Origin: DATBQN01 sp963799925
GTDB taxonomy: Bacteria; Acidobacteriota; Thermoanaerobaculia; Multivoradales; UBA5704
Length of the DNA stretch: 64,000 nucleotides
Assembly: GCA_963799925.1 (NCBI GenBank)
Contig: CAWCYZ010000004.1
Span: 62,001 to 126,000 of the forward strand
Direction: 5' to 3'
The stretch's first letter is position 1. Every line of letters starts with the position of its first letter. The notes beneath the pieces were generated by a model. That model was not told where the DNA came from, ran no database searches, and saw nothing but the letters and a program-made list of their open reading frames with translations. Of the stretch, positions 19,621 to 27,387 are shown piece after piece. The position numbers were made by a program, and so were the translations under genes.

Positions 19621-20247
19621 TCAGTGGCTGGTGAAAGTCACCGGACCTTTCGGACACTCGAGGGTCACGGAGAAGGCCGGCGCCGTGGCTTGCTTGATCT
19701 CCACCGGGAGGTGGAGAGCCTGGCGGAGGCGTTGGAGCTCGCGGGCCTCGGGCGTGGCGACGCTGAACTGTTGGAGGCGGCAACCGCTGGGCGAGGTGGT
19801 GGAGGGGTGGGCGGTTTCCGGCGACCAGGCGATGAAGAACGGCGCCTGCCGGAGATTGGCGCTCAGGCCGAGCGTTTGCCAGCGCAGCGTATCGCCCGCC
19901 GGCGTGACCCGGCTGCCGGGAGCGGGCGGAGTCAGAGGGAACCCGGCCTGCTCGAGCGTCCGCCGGAAGGCCGCGAGAGGGCCGGTCGAGACCGCCCAGC
20001 CGACGGGCGTCGGCGTGCGGAGCCGACGGAGGTCGCCCATTCCCTCGGACGGCGCGGCGCCGGGTTGCAGCGCGATGAGCTCCAGATAGGTGTGGCCGCC
20101 CAGGGAGAGGAGCGCGTTGTGCGTGCCGCCTGGGTGCTTCCCGCCGTATGCCGGCCGCACCCCCGTGAGAGCGGCCATCTCCTCGACGCCGCGATCGAGG
20201 TCGGCGACGCCGAGCAGGATGTGGTCGATCTGAGGTTTCGTCGGCAG
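19621..20247 (-). CDS. VOC / glyoxalase-like domain protein
   Basis: About 208 residues. It begins with QIDHILLGVADLDRGVEEM, the usual beta-alpha opening of glyoxalase_3/VOC proteins, followed by PAYGGKHPGGTHNALLSLG and YLELIALQPG. The second half has PFFIAWSPETAHPSTTSPSG and a final beta strand. The internal ATG at 20178 would cut off the first strand. No ATG, GTG or TTG is in frame further up before a stop; a CTG at 20247 gives the natural N-terminus, unless an indel hides a start near 20,273. Substrate unknown. Confidence 0.75.
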   Translation of the reverse strand: MPTKPQIDHILLGVADLDRGVEEMAALTGVRPAYGGKHPGGTHNALLSLGGHTYLELIALQPGAAPSEGMGDLRRLRTPTPVGWAVSTGPLAAFRRTLEQAGFPLTPPAPGSRVTPAGDTLRWQTLGLSANLRQAPFFIAWSPETAHPSTTSPSGCRLQQFSVATPEARELQRLRQALHLPVEIKQATAPAFSVTLECPKGPVTFTSH

Positions 20248-20619
20248 TCCCTGCGAGGCCGAACGGCTGTCACGACGCGATTAGCTTAGGTCGGCCTGCC
20301 AGCGGCGGCGATGGCCTCTAGGGGAGTCTAGCACCGGGCCTGAACTCTCCACGCCCTCGCCCCTCTCAGGCCGCCTCTCGTCGCCGGCAGGCGGCGGACA
20401 TGACGCGTACGCAGCCGCCAGAAACTGGGCGAATGTCCGCGGCTTGCGGGGTGAGGTCGGCCATCGCGTGCGGCATGCGGTAGGCCTGCACCGGGTCTTC
20501 ACGGTTTTGCGTGGGCGTTAGACTCTTCAATCTGCACGGCCCTTACTTAACTCGTGCAGCTCCAGCGTTACCCTGGCGCTCGACATGGACTACCGCGCCT
20601 CGGCCGGCTACGGAAAAGT

Positions 20620-20725
20620 ATCCGGCACCCGTCTCCCCGCCATCCCCTGCGCCAGGAGCGAGGCGAGCGCCCCCGGCCGCGCGGTCGCGCCGCGCCCACC
20701 AGGATCGCCGTCACGGCATGGCGTG
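20620..20725 (-). pseudogene. Fragment related to the 5' end of a family 2 glycosyltransferase
   Basis: About 75 bp here (AGGAGCGAGGCGAGCGCCCC, then CGCGCGGTCGCG, then CCACCAGGATCGCCGTCA) repeats the sequence at 11,722-11,790 almost base for base. There it encodes TAILVVGDRRDRAAGALASL at the start of the glycosyltransferase. Here no frame continues, and the surroundings are non-coding, so this is a truncated duplicate. From 20,290 to 20,980 I find no intact gene, only this fragment and the hairpins at 20,813. Confidence 0.6.
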
Positions 20726-20812
20726 CATGACGATGGCCCGCAGTCTAGCGCGGGAGGAGGGGCGGCGACCTACCGGGGAGTCACCTATCGGGGAGTCGCC
20801 CGTTGTGCCGAC

Positions 20813-20860
20813 GCACGGGCATGAATGCCCGTGCTAGCAGGGGCGCCGGATGAATCCGGC
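20813..20860. repeat. Tandem pair of perfect GA-loop hairpins
   Basis: Two perfect inverted repeats stand 10 bp apart. The first is GCACGGGCAT-GA-ATGCCCGTGC (10-bp arms), the second GCCGGAT-GA-ATCCGGC (7-bp arms). Both have the same 2-base GA centre. They resemble REP-type intergenic palindromes or a transcription stop for the TIR gene, whose end is 122 bp away. TAAAAG follows the second hairpin on the plus strand. Just upstream is a short direct repeat (CGGGGAGTC twice in 25 bp). Confidence 0.6.
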
Positions 20861-20981
20861 TAAAAGTCCACACAGGTAAGCCGTGTTTAACCACCGAGGA
20901 TTCCGGGCGAGATGCACTCCGCCTGGCGTCCTGCTCCCTCCCCTTGGGGAACTCGATCGGCTGGTTACGCCGATCTCGAAT

Positions 20982-21806
20982 CTACCTCCTTATAACCTCC
21001 ACTGTAGGCGAAGACCACTCCGCCCCGGGCCAGCCGTGCAGAATTCGATCCTCGACCATCTCAATGTCTGGATTGGCAAAAGCCCTGATCTCATACTGAA
21101 TACCGATATCCTCCGGCCCAGAGCGCCCCACATAAACACGCGTTTTCCATTCCCCATCTGATTCCATTTGCACAGGAGGTTGAACCCAATAGTTCTTATG
21201 ACCTTTAGGGTGAATAACAACCCAGACCTCAGCGGAAGGGTCTTCTATCAAGCCTTCAACTAACGGCCGGCGCAGCACTTGTGCATTGCTCGAGGGAGAG
21301 GAGATATTAACAAACTGGATGGTCCCCTCGCGTAAGAGGCTTAGATCCTCCTCGATCTCTGCCTGAAGGCGTGGCCAAATTGCCTCAAAGTTGATTCTCA
21401 GCCTCCGCTCTTGTAAACCTGTGAGGCCTGCAAGCTGTTCACAGATGACCCTCAGACCTTCTTCAGAGAAAGACTTCGCCTGGAAAAGGGTGAGGGGACC
21501 AGCGAGATCCGAAGGTTCGACCCCTAAGAGAAGGGGGCACACGGGAAGGCCATCACTGAAGCGCTTCCAAAGCGAACCCGCCTCGAAGCTTAGCCAAGTT
21601 GAATGCAGGTTCTCACGGGTCACGCAGATGATCCCGAACTTTGCCTTCTCTAAATTGTCAAGTAGTGCCTGAGACCAGAGAAGTCCTCCAGCAATTTCCT
21701 CAGAAAAGAAGGGTTTTACAGAGGGCACGATACTTGGAAGCCATTCGGTCAGTCGACGAGCCAAAGCCCTGCTGCGCTTCCCTGACCAGCTAATGAAGAG
21801 TTCCAA
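20982..21806 (-). CDS. TIR-domain protein with C-terminal Ig-like domain, putative defence effector
   Basis: 274 residues. Residues 1-~125 are a TIR-like domain: MELFISWSGKRSRALARRL, SQALLDNLEKAKFGIICVT and the catalytic-type WLSFEAGSLWK with Glu75, the position of the NAD-cleaving Glu in active TIRs. Residues ~190-272 form a beta-rich domain with VWVVIHPKGHKNYWVQPP, RVYVGRSGPEDIG and a final GWPGAEWSSP, found fused to signalling or effector domains in other bacteria. GC content and codon use are clearly lower than the flanks, suggesting transfer. Likely an abortive-infection-type NADase triggered through its C-terminal domain; trigger unknown. No Thoeris or CBASS partner is adjacent. Confidence 0.85.
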   Translation of the reverse strand: MELFISWSGKRSRALARRLTEWLPSIVPSVKPFFSEEIAGGLLWSQALLDNLEKAKFGIICVTRENLHSTWLSFEAGSLWKRFSDGLPVCPLLLGVEPSDLAGPLTLFQAKSFSEEGLRVICEQLAGLTGLQERRLRINFEAIWPRLQAEIEEDLSLLREGTIQFVNISSPSSNAQVLRRPLVEGLIEDPSAEVWVVIHPKGHKNYWVQPPVQMESDGEWKTRVYVGRSGPEDIGIQYEIRAFANPDIEMVEDRILHGWPGAEWSSPTVEVIRR

Positions 21807-22009
21807 CTAAGCTCCCTTTCATTTAATCTATCAGTACGACTCTTTGCCTAGGCGTAGAAGGACTTCGAGCCTAAGCCGCGCGCCAGACCGTCCGTTTGAG
21901 GCCGGTGTTAGGCGTCCCTCTCTCTATATACCCCTATGGGATGCGGCTCAGCGGAGGACGGCGGAGCCGGCCGCCCGTCTGGAGGCGCCATGGTTTGGAG
22001 CTAGATTTC

Positions 22010-22919
22010 TCATAGTTTGTCGGGAACTTCCCACCCCCGGTGGTGCTGCGCAAGTGCCAAGAATGCGAGGAGTCGCATAGCTGCGTGCGGCGACATTATT
22101 ACCTTTAGATGACTGCCGTTCTTCTCCTTCATTCCGATATCGAGAACCTCTTCAGTGCCAATATACAAGCCCTCAATCTCTTCAACCAGCAAGACAGACA
22201 TATCCTTGGGTAGATATCCGGGGCGCTCTCGCTCGTTTTCCGGTACAACACGCTCCGGAATTATCTGCTTCACTTTATACTCATCAATCGTAGGTATTTC
22301 CTTGACTCTGCGGATTACATCTGGGTTCCAGACGATAGGCCCAACATCAGCTTCTCAATGGGATGCCATGAATTGAGCCACTGAAACACCTCCCAAAGGA
22401 GTTCCAGACAGTTCCAAACAGGCTCAGGGTCATCACCATTAATCTCGTAAGCGTGGAAAATTGGATTGCGGACCTCTTTGTAGAACCCTTGTATCCTTTC
22501 CCACAGATCGGTGTTCTGGCTATGAAGGGAAAAGCTCGGGGTCGATCAATTCTGGAAGCCCAGCATAAACACAAGCCGCAGTGCCTCGCTTTCTAAGAGC
22601 AAACGGGTTCTTCGTAGCTTCTAGAAGGTCGTCAGTCATTATGCCGCGATCCAGAGCCTCCACAAAAACAGCACCGCTCACTGCGCTCTCCAGGCCCACT
22701 ATTGATCGCGCAGCAGTAGGTGAGTAGGGTATTGGGCCGCCCATGCCAGGTGAAATAGTGGGTCTTCACCGGGATCTGCTTACCCTGATAGCCCTTGAAC
22801 TGCTTTCTGAATGTCTCGTCTCGAAAGAGCGCCAAAAGCGAGTTGAAGTCAAGGCGTATATTGATCAGCGGTACGCCGCTCAAGTTTAAGCCGAAGAAGC
22901 TTGTATTCAGTGTAGCCAT
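22010..22919 (-). pseudogene. Broken low-GC gene with HEPN-like RNPIFH motif
   Basis: Reading from MATLNTSFFGLNLSGVPLIN at 22919, the protein continues in changing frames: ...PYSPTAARSIVGLESAVSGA, then ERIQGFYKEVRNPIFHAYEI, then GPIVWNPDVIRRVKEIPTID, and ends ALAQHHRGWEVPDKL. Shifts lie near 22,735, 22,530 and 22,355. Joined length is ~300 residues. The RNPIFH motif fits the R-x4-H pattern of HEPN ribonuclease domains, within a helical context; this is suggestive, not proof. No known family was recognised. It lies in the same AT-richer island as the TIR gene. The breaks may be real decay or consensus errors. Confidence 0.55.
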
Positions 22920-23039
22920 AATCCACCACTTACATAGGGCCGGGGGAATGGGATCGACGCTTCGAAGATGATCCGCAGTGAGTCGCCGGATGTGCCGACG
23001 CCGGTTCTATTTCCTCTTCGTCTCCATTGTCCCGGCGCG

Positions 23040-24290
23040 TCATGCGCCCGACCGATCATTCTCGCCGGCCAGGATCTCTCGATTCAGCGCGATGACGTAA
23101 TCGGTCTGCGCGCCCTGGACGTCGTCCGTGTAGACCAGATTCGGCAGCATGGTCGGAGTGATCCTGCCCTCCTGGCGCCATTCTGCCAGCGAAGGCCAGA
23201 GCGCCCCGTTGGCGTGGCGGGCAAGAGCGAGAATAGAGTTCGAGTCCCGCAGTTAACGGCCTGATCCCAACTCTGCGTCAAGGTCCAGGAGAGCGAAACA
23301 GATTGGAACCGTGGTTCTGGGCGTCGGTCAGCTTATCCCGCTGATCCGCGATCATCTGTCCCAGATCCTGCCTGTTTGACCACCGGTCGAAGACCGCAGG
23401 TCGCCCTCGCTCACCCCCTTGTCGCCATACGAATAGACACCCTTGTAGTTACGCCTGATATCCGTGAGCTTGTCGAAGACGGCCAGCACCTTGCCACCCG
23501 TGCGAATGTATTCGTTCACCGTGACGGATTGCAGACCGCCGGGCTTGGGAACCTCCCCGTCGTAGAGAACGCCCGCGAGCCCGTGGTGACCATATCGAGC
23601 AGCATTCTCATCTGGTCGTCGCCGAAGCCGCTGTCGTTTCTGTCACGATCGCGATAGTGAGAGAATTTGAGGATCACCAGGTCCCGGCCGGTTTCGAAGT
23701 AGATCTTTACGTGTTCCAACACCTCCCTCATGGGCTGGCCAAGACAGCCCATGGTGATTCCCAGCGCGGTTGAAAAGTGGCCGGTGTACATCGTGCTCCC
23801 CTGGATCACCGGACGAAGATCGAAATAGCGGCAACCGCGCGTCAACTGATCGAGGATGGTGTGGTTCTGGGTTTGAGCATTGCAGGGCCTACCCCCCATG
23901 ACACAGGGTTGGGCATACGCCATGCCCGCGTCGTGGGAGGCGGGCATGGCGATCTCCATCAGCTTTTTGTCGCCGATCAGATCGAGGCTGTCGGCCATCC
24001 AGTTGGCGCGCTCGATGACCATCGAGACGGCACACTGCAACGAATAGTTATTTCCCTGGATGCGGCGGCTGTCGACCTGAACGGCTACGGCGCCGTCGAG
24101 GCCGACAGAAGGAGACTCGCCGTTGTGATATTGAAAGCTGTCGCCGTCCCAGAGGATCTCCCGCCTGGCGACGTCCACTTTGCCGACCTTGCCCCACAGG
24201 TTCTTGTTCAGCTCGTGAACCGCGATGACGAATCCCTCGTCGTTGAGGGCGATGGAAGGGGTGTCGCCGGTGTCGTACCACCGGCGGGGA
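23040..24290 (-). pseudogene. PI-PLC-like phosphodiesterase domain protein, 5'-truncated and frameshifted
   Basis: The joined frames give a beta-repeat segment (GFVIAVHELNKNLWGKVGKV, then WDGDSFQYHNGESPSVGLD) followed by a PI-PLC X-like domain. Its landmarks are LMEIAMPASHDAGMAY (catalytic-type His), GCRYFDLRPV and YTGHFSTALG, then LVILKFSHYRDRD and GGKVLAVFDKLTD. After three more shifts (near 23,570, 23,395 and 23,300-23,245) the reading ends ...NREILAGENDRSGA at 23040. Relatives are secreted phosphodiesterases that act on inositol phospholipids or related substrates. There is no signal peptide of its own: the 5' end runs into a cytochrome P450 fragment, so the gene is probably not functional. 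Confidence 0.68.
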
Positions 24291-24395
24291 GACCGGCGTG
24301 GTCTCGCGCACGCGCCGGTAATTCGGGTATGGGTCCGCGTACCGGGCGAAGTTGAACGGATCGTCCTCGACCGGCAACATGAAGGGAGTGGACAT
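24290..24395 (-). pseudogene. N-terminal fragment of a cytochrome P450
   Basis: The 35 residues from ATG 24395 (MSTPFMLPVEDDPFN, then ARYADPYPNYRRVRETTPV) match the start of bacterial P450 proteins, where DPYPxYRxLRExxPV is near invariant. The similarity stops at about 24,290, where the frame runs into the unrelated PI-PLC-like reading. No P450 heme-binding region is present in the window. It appears to be the 5' stump left by a deletion or recombination that joined two genes. Confidence 0.5.
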
Positions 24396-24464
24396 GGGGC
24401 GGGCTTGTAGAGCGTACCACTAGACTGCGAAGCTCCGCGGCGGCCGAGCTCGAGCCAGTCGAAC

Positions 24465-24503
24465 GAAAAAGGCGGCTGTCCCGCTCGCTCGCGGAGCAGC
24501 CGC
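24465..24503 (-). terminator. Rho-independent terminator of the Cys-rich gene at 24539
   Basis: On the minus strand GCGGCTG (24503-24497) pairs with CAGCCGC (24478-24472) around an 18-base loop that itself contains GCG/CGC pairs. The arm is followed by CTTTTTCG. It lies 36 bp after the stop of the small secreted protein, in the right orientation. Confidence 0.7.
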
Positions 24504-24538
24504 TCGGAAGGTCAGCTGACAGCGAATCGCTCGCTCAG

Positions 24539-24856
24539 CTATTTTGGGCAACGCTGAGCGTTGGGGATGCACTCATTAGTGCACTGGCCGTTGACCACGA
24601 CCGGGCAGCAGTGGTCGCCGATCACGCACAGCGTGAAGCAGGCGCAGGTCGGTGCCGGCTTGTCCATCAGCAGCGGCGCGTTCGCACGCGGCAGCTGCGA
24701 CGGTTGGTCATGGACCCAGGGGAGCTGCACCGCCGAGGACGCCGGCGTGGCAGGCGGGGACGTCTGCACGGCGGCCTGCAGCGCAGGCGCGCTGACGGTC
24801 AACGACCCGGCGACGAGCAACAAGGCGCCGAGCCGCAACAGGTACTTACGCATCAT
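24539..24856 (-). CDS. Small secreted Cys-rich protein
   Basis: About 105 residues. The signal peptide is MRKYLLRLGALLLVAGSLTV...ALQA. The mature part is Pro/Ser/Ala-rich and ends in a compact Cys block: CACFTLCVIGDHCCPVVVNG then CTNECIPNAQRCPK, eight Cys in 34 residues. AAGGAGG lies 3 bp from ATG 24856 and 6 bp from ATG 24853; the second is the better start. A terminator follows. The gene has its own promoter region and stands alone. Such proteins resemble small disulphide-bonded or metal-binding peptides; no family was recognised. Confidence 0.72.
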   Translation of the reverse strand: MMRKYLLRLGALLLVAGSLTVSAPALQAAVQTSPPATPASSAVQLPWVHDQPSQLPRANAPLLMDKPAPTCACFTLCVIGDHCCPVVVNGQCTNECIPNAQRCPK

Positions 24857-24985
24857 GAACCTCCTTCGACCGCTCCGCGGCAACATCACCGCGGAGCCAG
24901 TGAGGAGGGCCCTCTCACGACATGTTTACCCTGCAAGATGCGCTCCGGCCCTGTCCCCACGGGCATCGGCGTACTGGGTCATTGA

Positions 24986-25150
24986 CTAAAGTTCAGAGAC
25001 CATCCTAGGATGCCGTCGCCGGGCACCAATAACCACGCGGCGGGGCCCCACCAGCGGCTTCAGCGGCCTCAGTTTTCGTCGTAGGAAGTAGAGCGACGAG
25101 GTGGAGCATTGCGTTCGTGAGGTGACACGCCGCACCAGAACTCGAGACAT
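24986..25150 (-). CDS. Possible small basic protein with strong ribosome binding site
   Basis: An ATG at 25150 is preceded by AAAAAGGAGGGATTCC, one of the best ribosome sites in the island. It opens a 54-residue frame (MSRVLVRRVTSRTQCSTSSL) rich in Arg, with no recognised family. An indel could also carry the reading into an overlapping frame that starts MLHLVALLPTTKTEAAEAAG and ends in WCPATAS, which would look like a leader plus short core. Both readings are speculative. It sits between the two Cys-rich secreted genes. Confidence 0.3.
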   Translation of the reverse strand: MSRVLVRRVTSRTQCSTSSLYFLRRKLRPLKPLVGPRRVVIGARRRHPRMVSEL

Positions 25151-25272
25151 ATGGAATCCCTCCTTTTTAGTGCCGGGAGCCCTCAAAAGAGAGAGGAGTC
25201 CCTATAAAAGGGAGACGAGGGCGAGCTGCCGCTCTCCGTATAGCCCTGGAGGTCAAGCGGTGGCGGCGAGAT

Positions 25273-25365
25273 GCCCTCCGCCGGGCGTCTTGCTCCCTCC
25301 CCTCGGGGAGGGCCGCAGAGGGGGAATCGGATCGACGCAGTAAAGCCCGCCCGCAGCGAGGCGAT
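25273..25365. repeat. Dispersed ~93-bp repeat, copy 1
   Basis: Shares long identities with 26005-26098: CCCTCCGCCGGGCGTC, CTCCCTCCCCT-CGGGGAGGG (a stem-loop), GGGGGAATCGGATCGACGC and TAAAGCCCGCCCGCAGCGAG. A third, truncated copy (GATGCACTCCGCCTGGCGTC then CTCCCTCCCCTTGGGGA) lies at 20905-20950. A related short piece is at 25840-25863. No frame is conserved between copies, so this is an intergenic repeat and not a gene. Confidence 0.75.
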
Positions 25366-25410
25366 TTGAGGAGGGGGGTTACCGGCCGCTATCTCTTCTT
25401 AGACCTTGTG

Positions 25411-25719
25411 CTATCGCTGACGCAGCGTCCGCTGCGGGGTGGCATGTCCGGCCGGATGAGCGGTGATTGCAGGCGCCTCGACCTTGCTCGGCGACGTTGT
25501 GCCCTGCAAGAGGAAATCGCGGAAGGACCCCCTGGAGGCGGTGACGGCCGGCGGGGCTGGGAAGGCGTTGGCGCAGGCATTACAGGTGTTGTGATAGATG
25601 TCGCAGCAGCCGCCGACGGCCTCACAGTCGTCGCAGAGGTCGGCATACGCTGGAACAATCGCCGTGAGCGCCAACAACGAACCGAGGGCGAGAACGCGAA
25701 TCGCTGAGCTTTTGATCAT
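25411..25719 (-). CDS. Small secreted Cys-rich protein
   Basis: 102 residues. Signal peptide MIKSSAIRVLALGSLLALTA...AYA, then six Cys in 21 residues: DLCDDCEAVGGCCDIYHNTC followed by NAC. The C-terminal half is Pro/Ala/Thr-rich and ends TPQRTLRQR. AAGGAAGGAG lies 6 bp before ATG 25719, supporting translation. It is the second small exported Cys-rich gene in 1.2 kb but shows no alignable sequence to the one at 24539. Function unknown. Confidence 0.68.
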   Translation of the reverse strand: MIKSSAIRVLALGSLLALTAIVPAYADLCDDCEAVGGCCDIYHNTCNACANAFPAPPAVTASRGSFRDFLLQGTTSPSKVEAPAITAHPAGHATPQRTLRQR

Positions 25720-26004
25720 GCCGAGCTCCTTCCTTTATGGACAATCGACCAGTCGATCGCATGTTCGAGTATACGCACGAGGCTTGCATCCGAGACCGTC
25801 CGCATCCTCCCCAAAGTGAGGCAAGCGACGTGCCACCCGGCGAGATGCACTCTGCCGGGCTGTTCCTCCGCCCGATTCTTCGCTGCGCTCAGAATGACAA
25901 CAGGAGGGGTTCTGCCCGTCTCCAGCCGGTGGGCAACTCAGGATGACAGTTCAAGAGGTTGGCGCGACGCCGGACCGTAGCTTCTGGCCCTCCACCACGC
26001 AATT

Positions 26005-26098
26005 CCCTCCGCCGGGCGTCCTTCTCCCTCCCCTTGGGGAGGGCCGGGGGAGGGGGAATCGGATCGACGCCGTAAAGCCCGCCCGCAGCGAGGCGATC
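26005..26098. repeat. Dispersed ~93-bp repeat, copy 2
   Basis: Matches the copy at 25273-25365 over its length, with a central CTCCCTCCCCT-TGGGGAGGG stem-loop and the same GGGGGAATCGGATCGACGCC and GCCCGCCCGCAGCGAGGCGA end. It stands 50 bp from the 3' end of the DUF4388 gene. Between 25,720 and 26,150 there is otherwise no gene. Two partial copies of the ATCCTGAGC-type element (25,874-25,899 and 25,937-25,949) also lie there. Confidence 0.75.
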
Positions 26099-26150
26099 GA
26101 TCTACCGCTGGCCGTCCTACTTCCTCTTCGATCCACTCTTAGAACCCGCC

Positions 26151-27287
26151 CTACTTCCTCTTCGTCTCCACCCGTATAAACCCGCCCTCGTTCAGCTTCC
26201 AGAACACCAGCAGGGCATCGAGCTGCGGCATCGGGGTGATCTTGACGATCGACTGGATATCGTAGCTGCCGTTGATGCGGGTCATCATGAAGCCCTCCTG
26301 GGGCGAGAGCTTCGAGGTGGTGAGCTGCTCCATGGTGATGGCGAGCTTGGGGACCGAGGTGAGGGTGACGCCGGCGCGCTCGATCTCGTCGCGGATCGCC
26401 TTCTCGCCCGATTTCAGCGCCTCGCTGATCTCCTTGTTCTCGGGCTCTAGGCTCCGCGCCGCGCGCAGGTAGCGCAGCGCGTGGTCGTAGTCCTTCGCCT
26501 CGAGGTAGCCCTGCGCCGTCTTCAAGAGGGCCGGGCCGCTCACCCCGGCGGCCGCCGCCGGCTCGGGCTCGGGCGGGTGCGCCCGGCCGCGCGGCTTGAT
26601 GATCTTCAACCGCCCGAGCTGGTGCTGCTCGAAGAGCACCCGGCAGACGTGGTACTGCGAGGAGTGGGTCTGCAGCTGGATCTCCTCGATCGTCCGCTCG
26701 TCGTTGACCAGCCCGAGGATCTGCCGCGCGCCCGGCCCTAAGTGCGCGCCGTCGAGCTCGGCGACCGACACCGGGATCGCCTCGCCCGAGGGGATGACCT
26801 TGCGGATGCGCCGCCACTCGTCGACCCGCTGCACCCCCTCGAGGACGATCGCCGTGACGTCGAGATCCATCGGCACCATCACGCGCTCGGGGAGGACGTC
26901 GTCGAGGAAGCGGAACTCCCCCTCGCTCCAGGAGAAGATGTCGTAGATGCTCTCCTCGGCCTTGAGGCGGAGCAGCCGGTGGAGGTCCTTCTCGTCGATC
27001 GCGCCGGTGGTCACCAGGATCTTCCCCAGGAGCATCGCCGTCTGCTCCTGGAGCTCGATCGCCTTCGCCAGCTCGATCTCGTTGATGTGCCCGTGGCTGA
27101 CCAGGAAGTGGCCGAGGTACTCCTCGGGGTTGGTCGAGGCGGAGGAGATGATGCGCCCCTCCTTGAAGAAGACCTTCTTCTCGACCTTGCCGTTGTTGAT
27201 CTGGAGGGTGCCGTTCTTCTTGCTCTGGGAGAGCCACTGGAGCAGCTCTTCGAGCTGCATCGTGCGCAGGTTTCCAACGATGCCCAT
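26151..27287 (-). CDS. DUF4388 (PATAN-type) domain protein
   Basis: 378 residues. The N-terminal DUF4388 domain runs from GNLRTMQLEELLQWLSQSKK through GTLQINNGKVEKKVFFKEGR to SSASTNPEEYLGHFL, followed by helical repeats (LGKILVTTGAIDEKDLHRLL and YDIFSWSEGEFRF). A GspE-like winged region GLVNDERTIEEIQLQTHSSQ follows. A TPR-like helix pair (LLKTAQGYLEAKDYDHALRY) leads to a C-terminal beta domain ending GGFIRVETKRK. Proteins of this class are response-regulator-linked scaffolds, often near two-component or gliding systems. No partner is adjacent. A second DUF4388 gene is at 56.9 kb. Confidence 0.9.
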   Translation of the reverse strand: MGIVGNLRTMQLEELLQWLSQSKKNGTLQINNGKVEKKVFFKEGRIISSASTNPEEYLGHFLVSHGHINEIELAKAIELQEQTAMLLGKILVTTGAIDEKDLHRLLRLKAEESIYDIFSWSEGEFRFLDDVLPERVMVPMDLDVTAIVLEGVQRVDEWRRIRKVIPSGEAIPVSVAELDGAHLGPGARQILGLVNDERTIEEIQLQTHSSQYHVCRVLFEQHQLGRLKIIKPRGRAHPPEPEPAAAAGVSGPALLKTAQGYLEAKDYDHALRYLRAARSLEPENKEISEALKSGEKAIRDEIERAGVTLTSVPKLAITMEQLTTSKLSPQEGFMMTRINGSYDIQSIVKITPMPQLDALLVFWKLNEGGFIRVETKRK

Positions 27288-27387
27288 GGCGAGGTGAGGT
27301 AGCGCTTCCGATTATAGATCGACGGCGATCCGCGGGCGCACGGGCAGCGGGAGGGGAGGATGCGGCCAGGGCGTCGACGGGCTCGCC

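Noticed and set aside
21869..21913. GCCTAAG...GTTAGGC imperfect inverted repeat before the TIR gene, like an integron attC site
   Set aside because: The left box ends in G where attC requires C, the inner boxes pair weakly, and no integrase or second attC was found. GCGTTAGAC at 20,515 has no partner box in the right order either.
23229..23250. GTTCGAGTCCC-like sequence resembling a tRNA T-arm
   Set aside because: It lies within the rejoined PI-PLC-like coding sequence, and no acceptor or anticodon arms fit around it.
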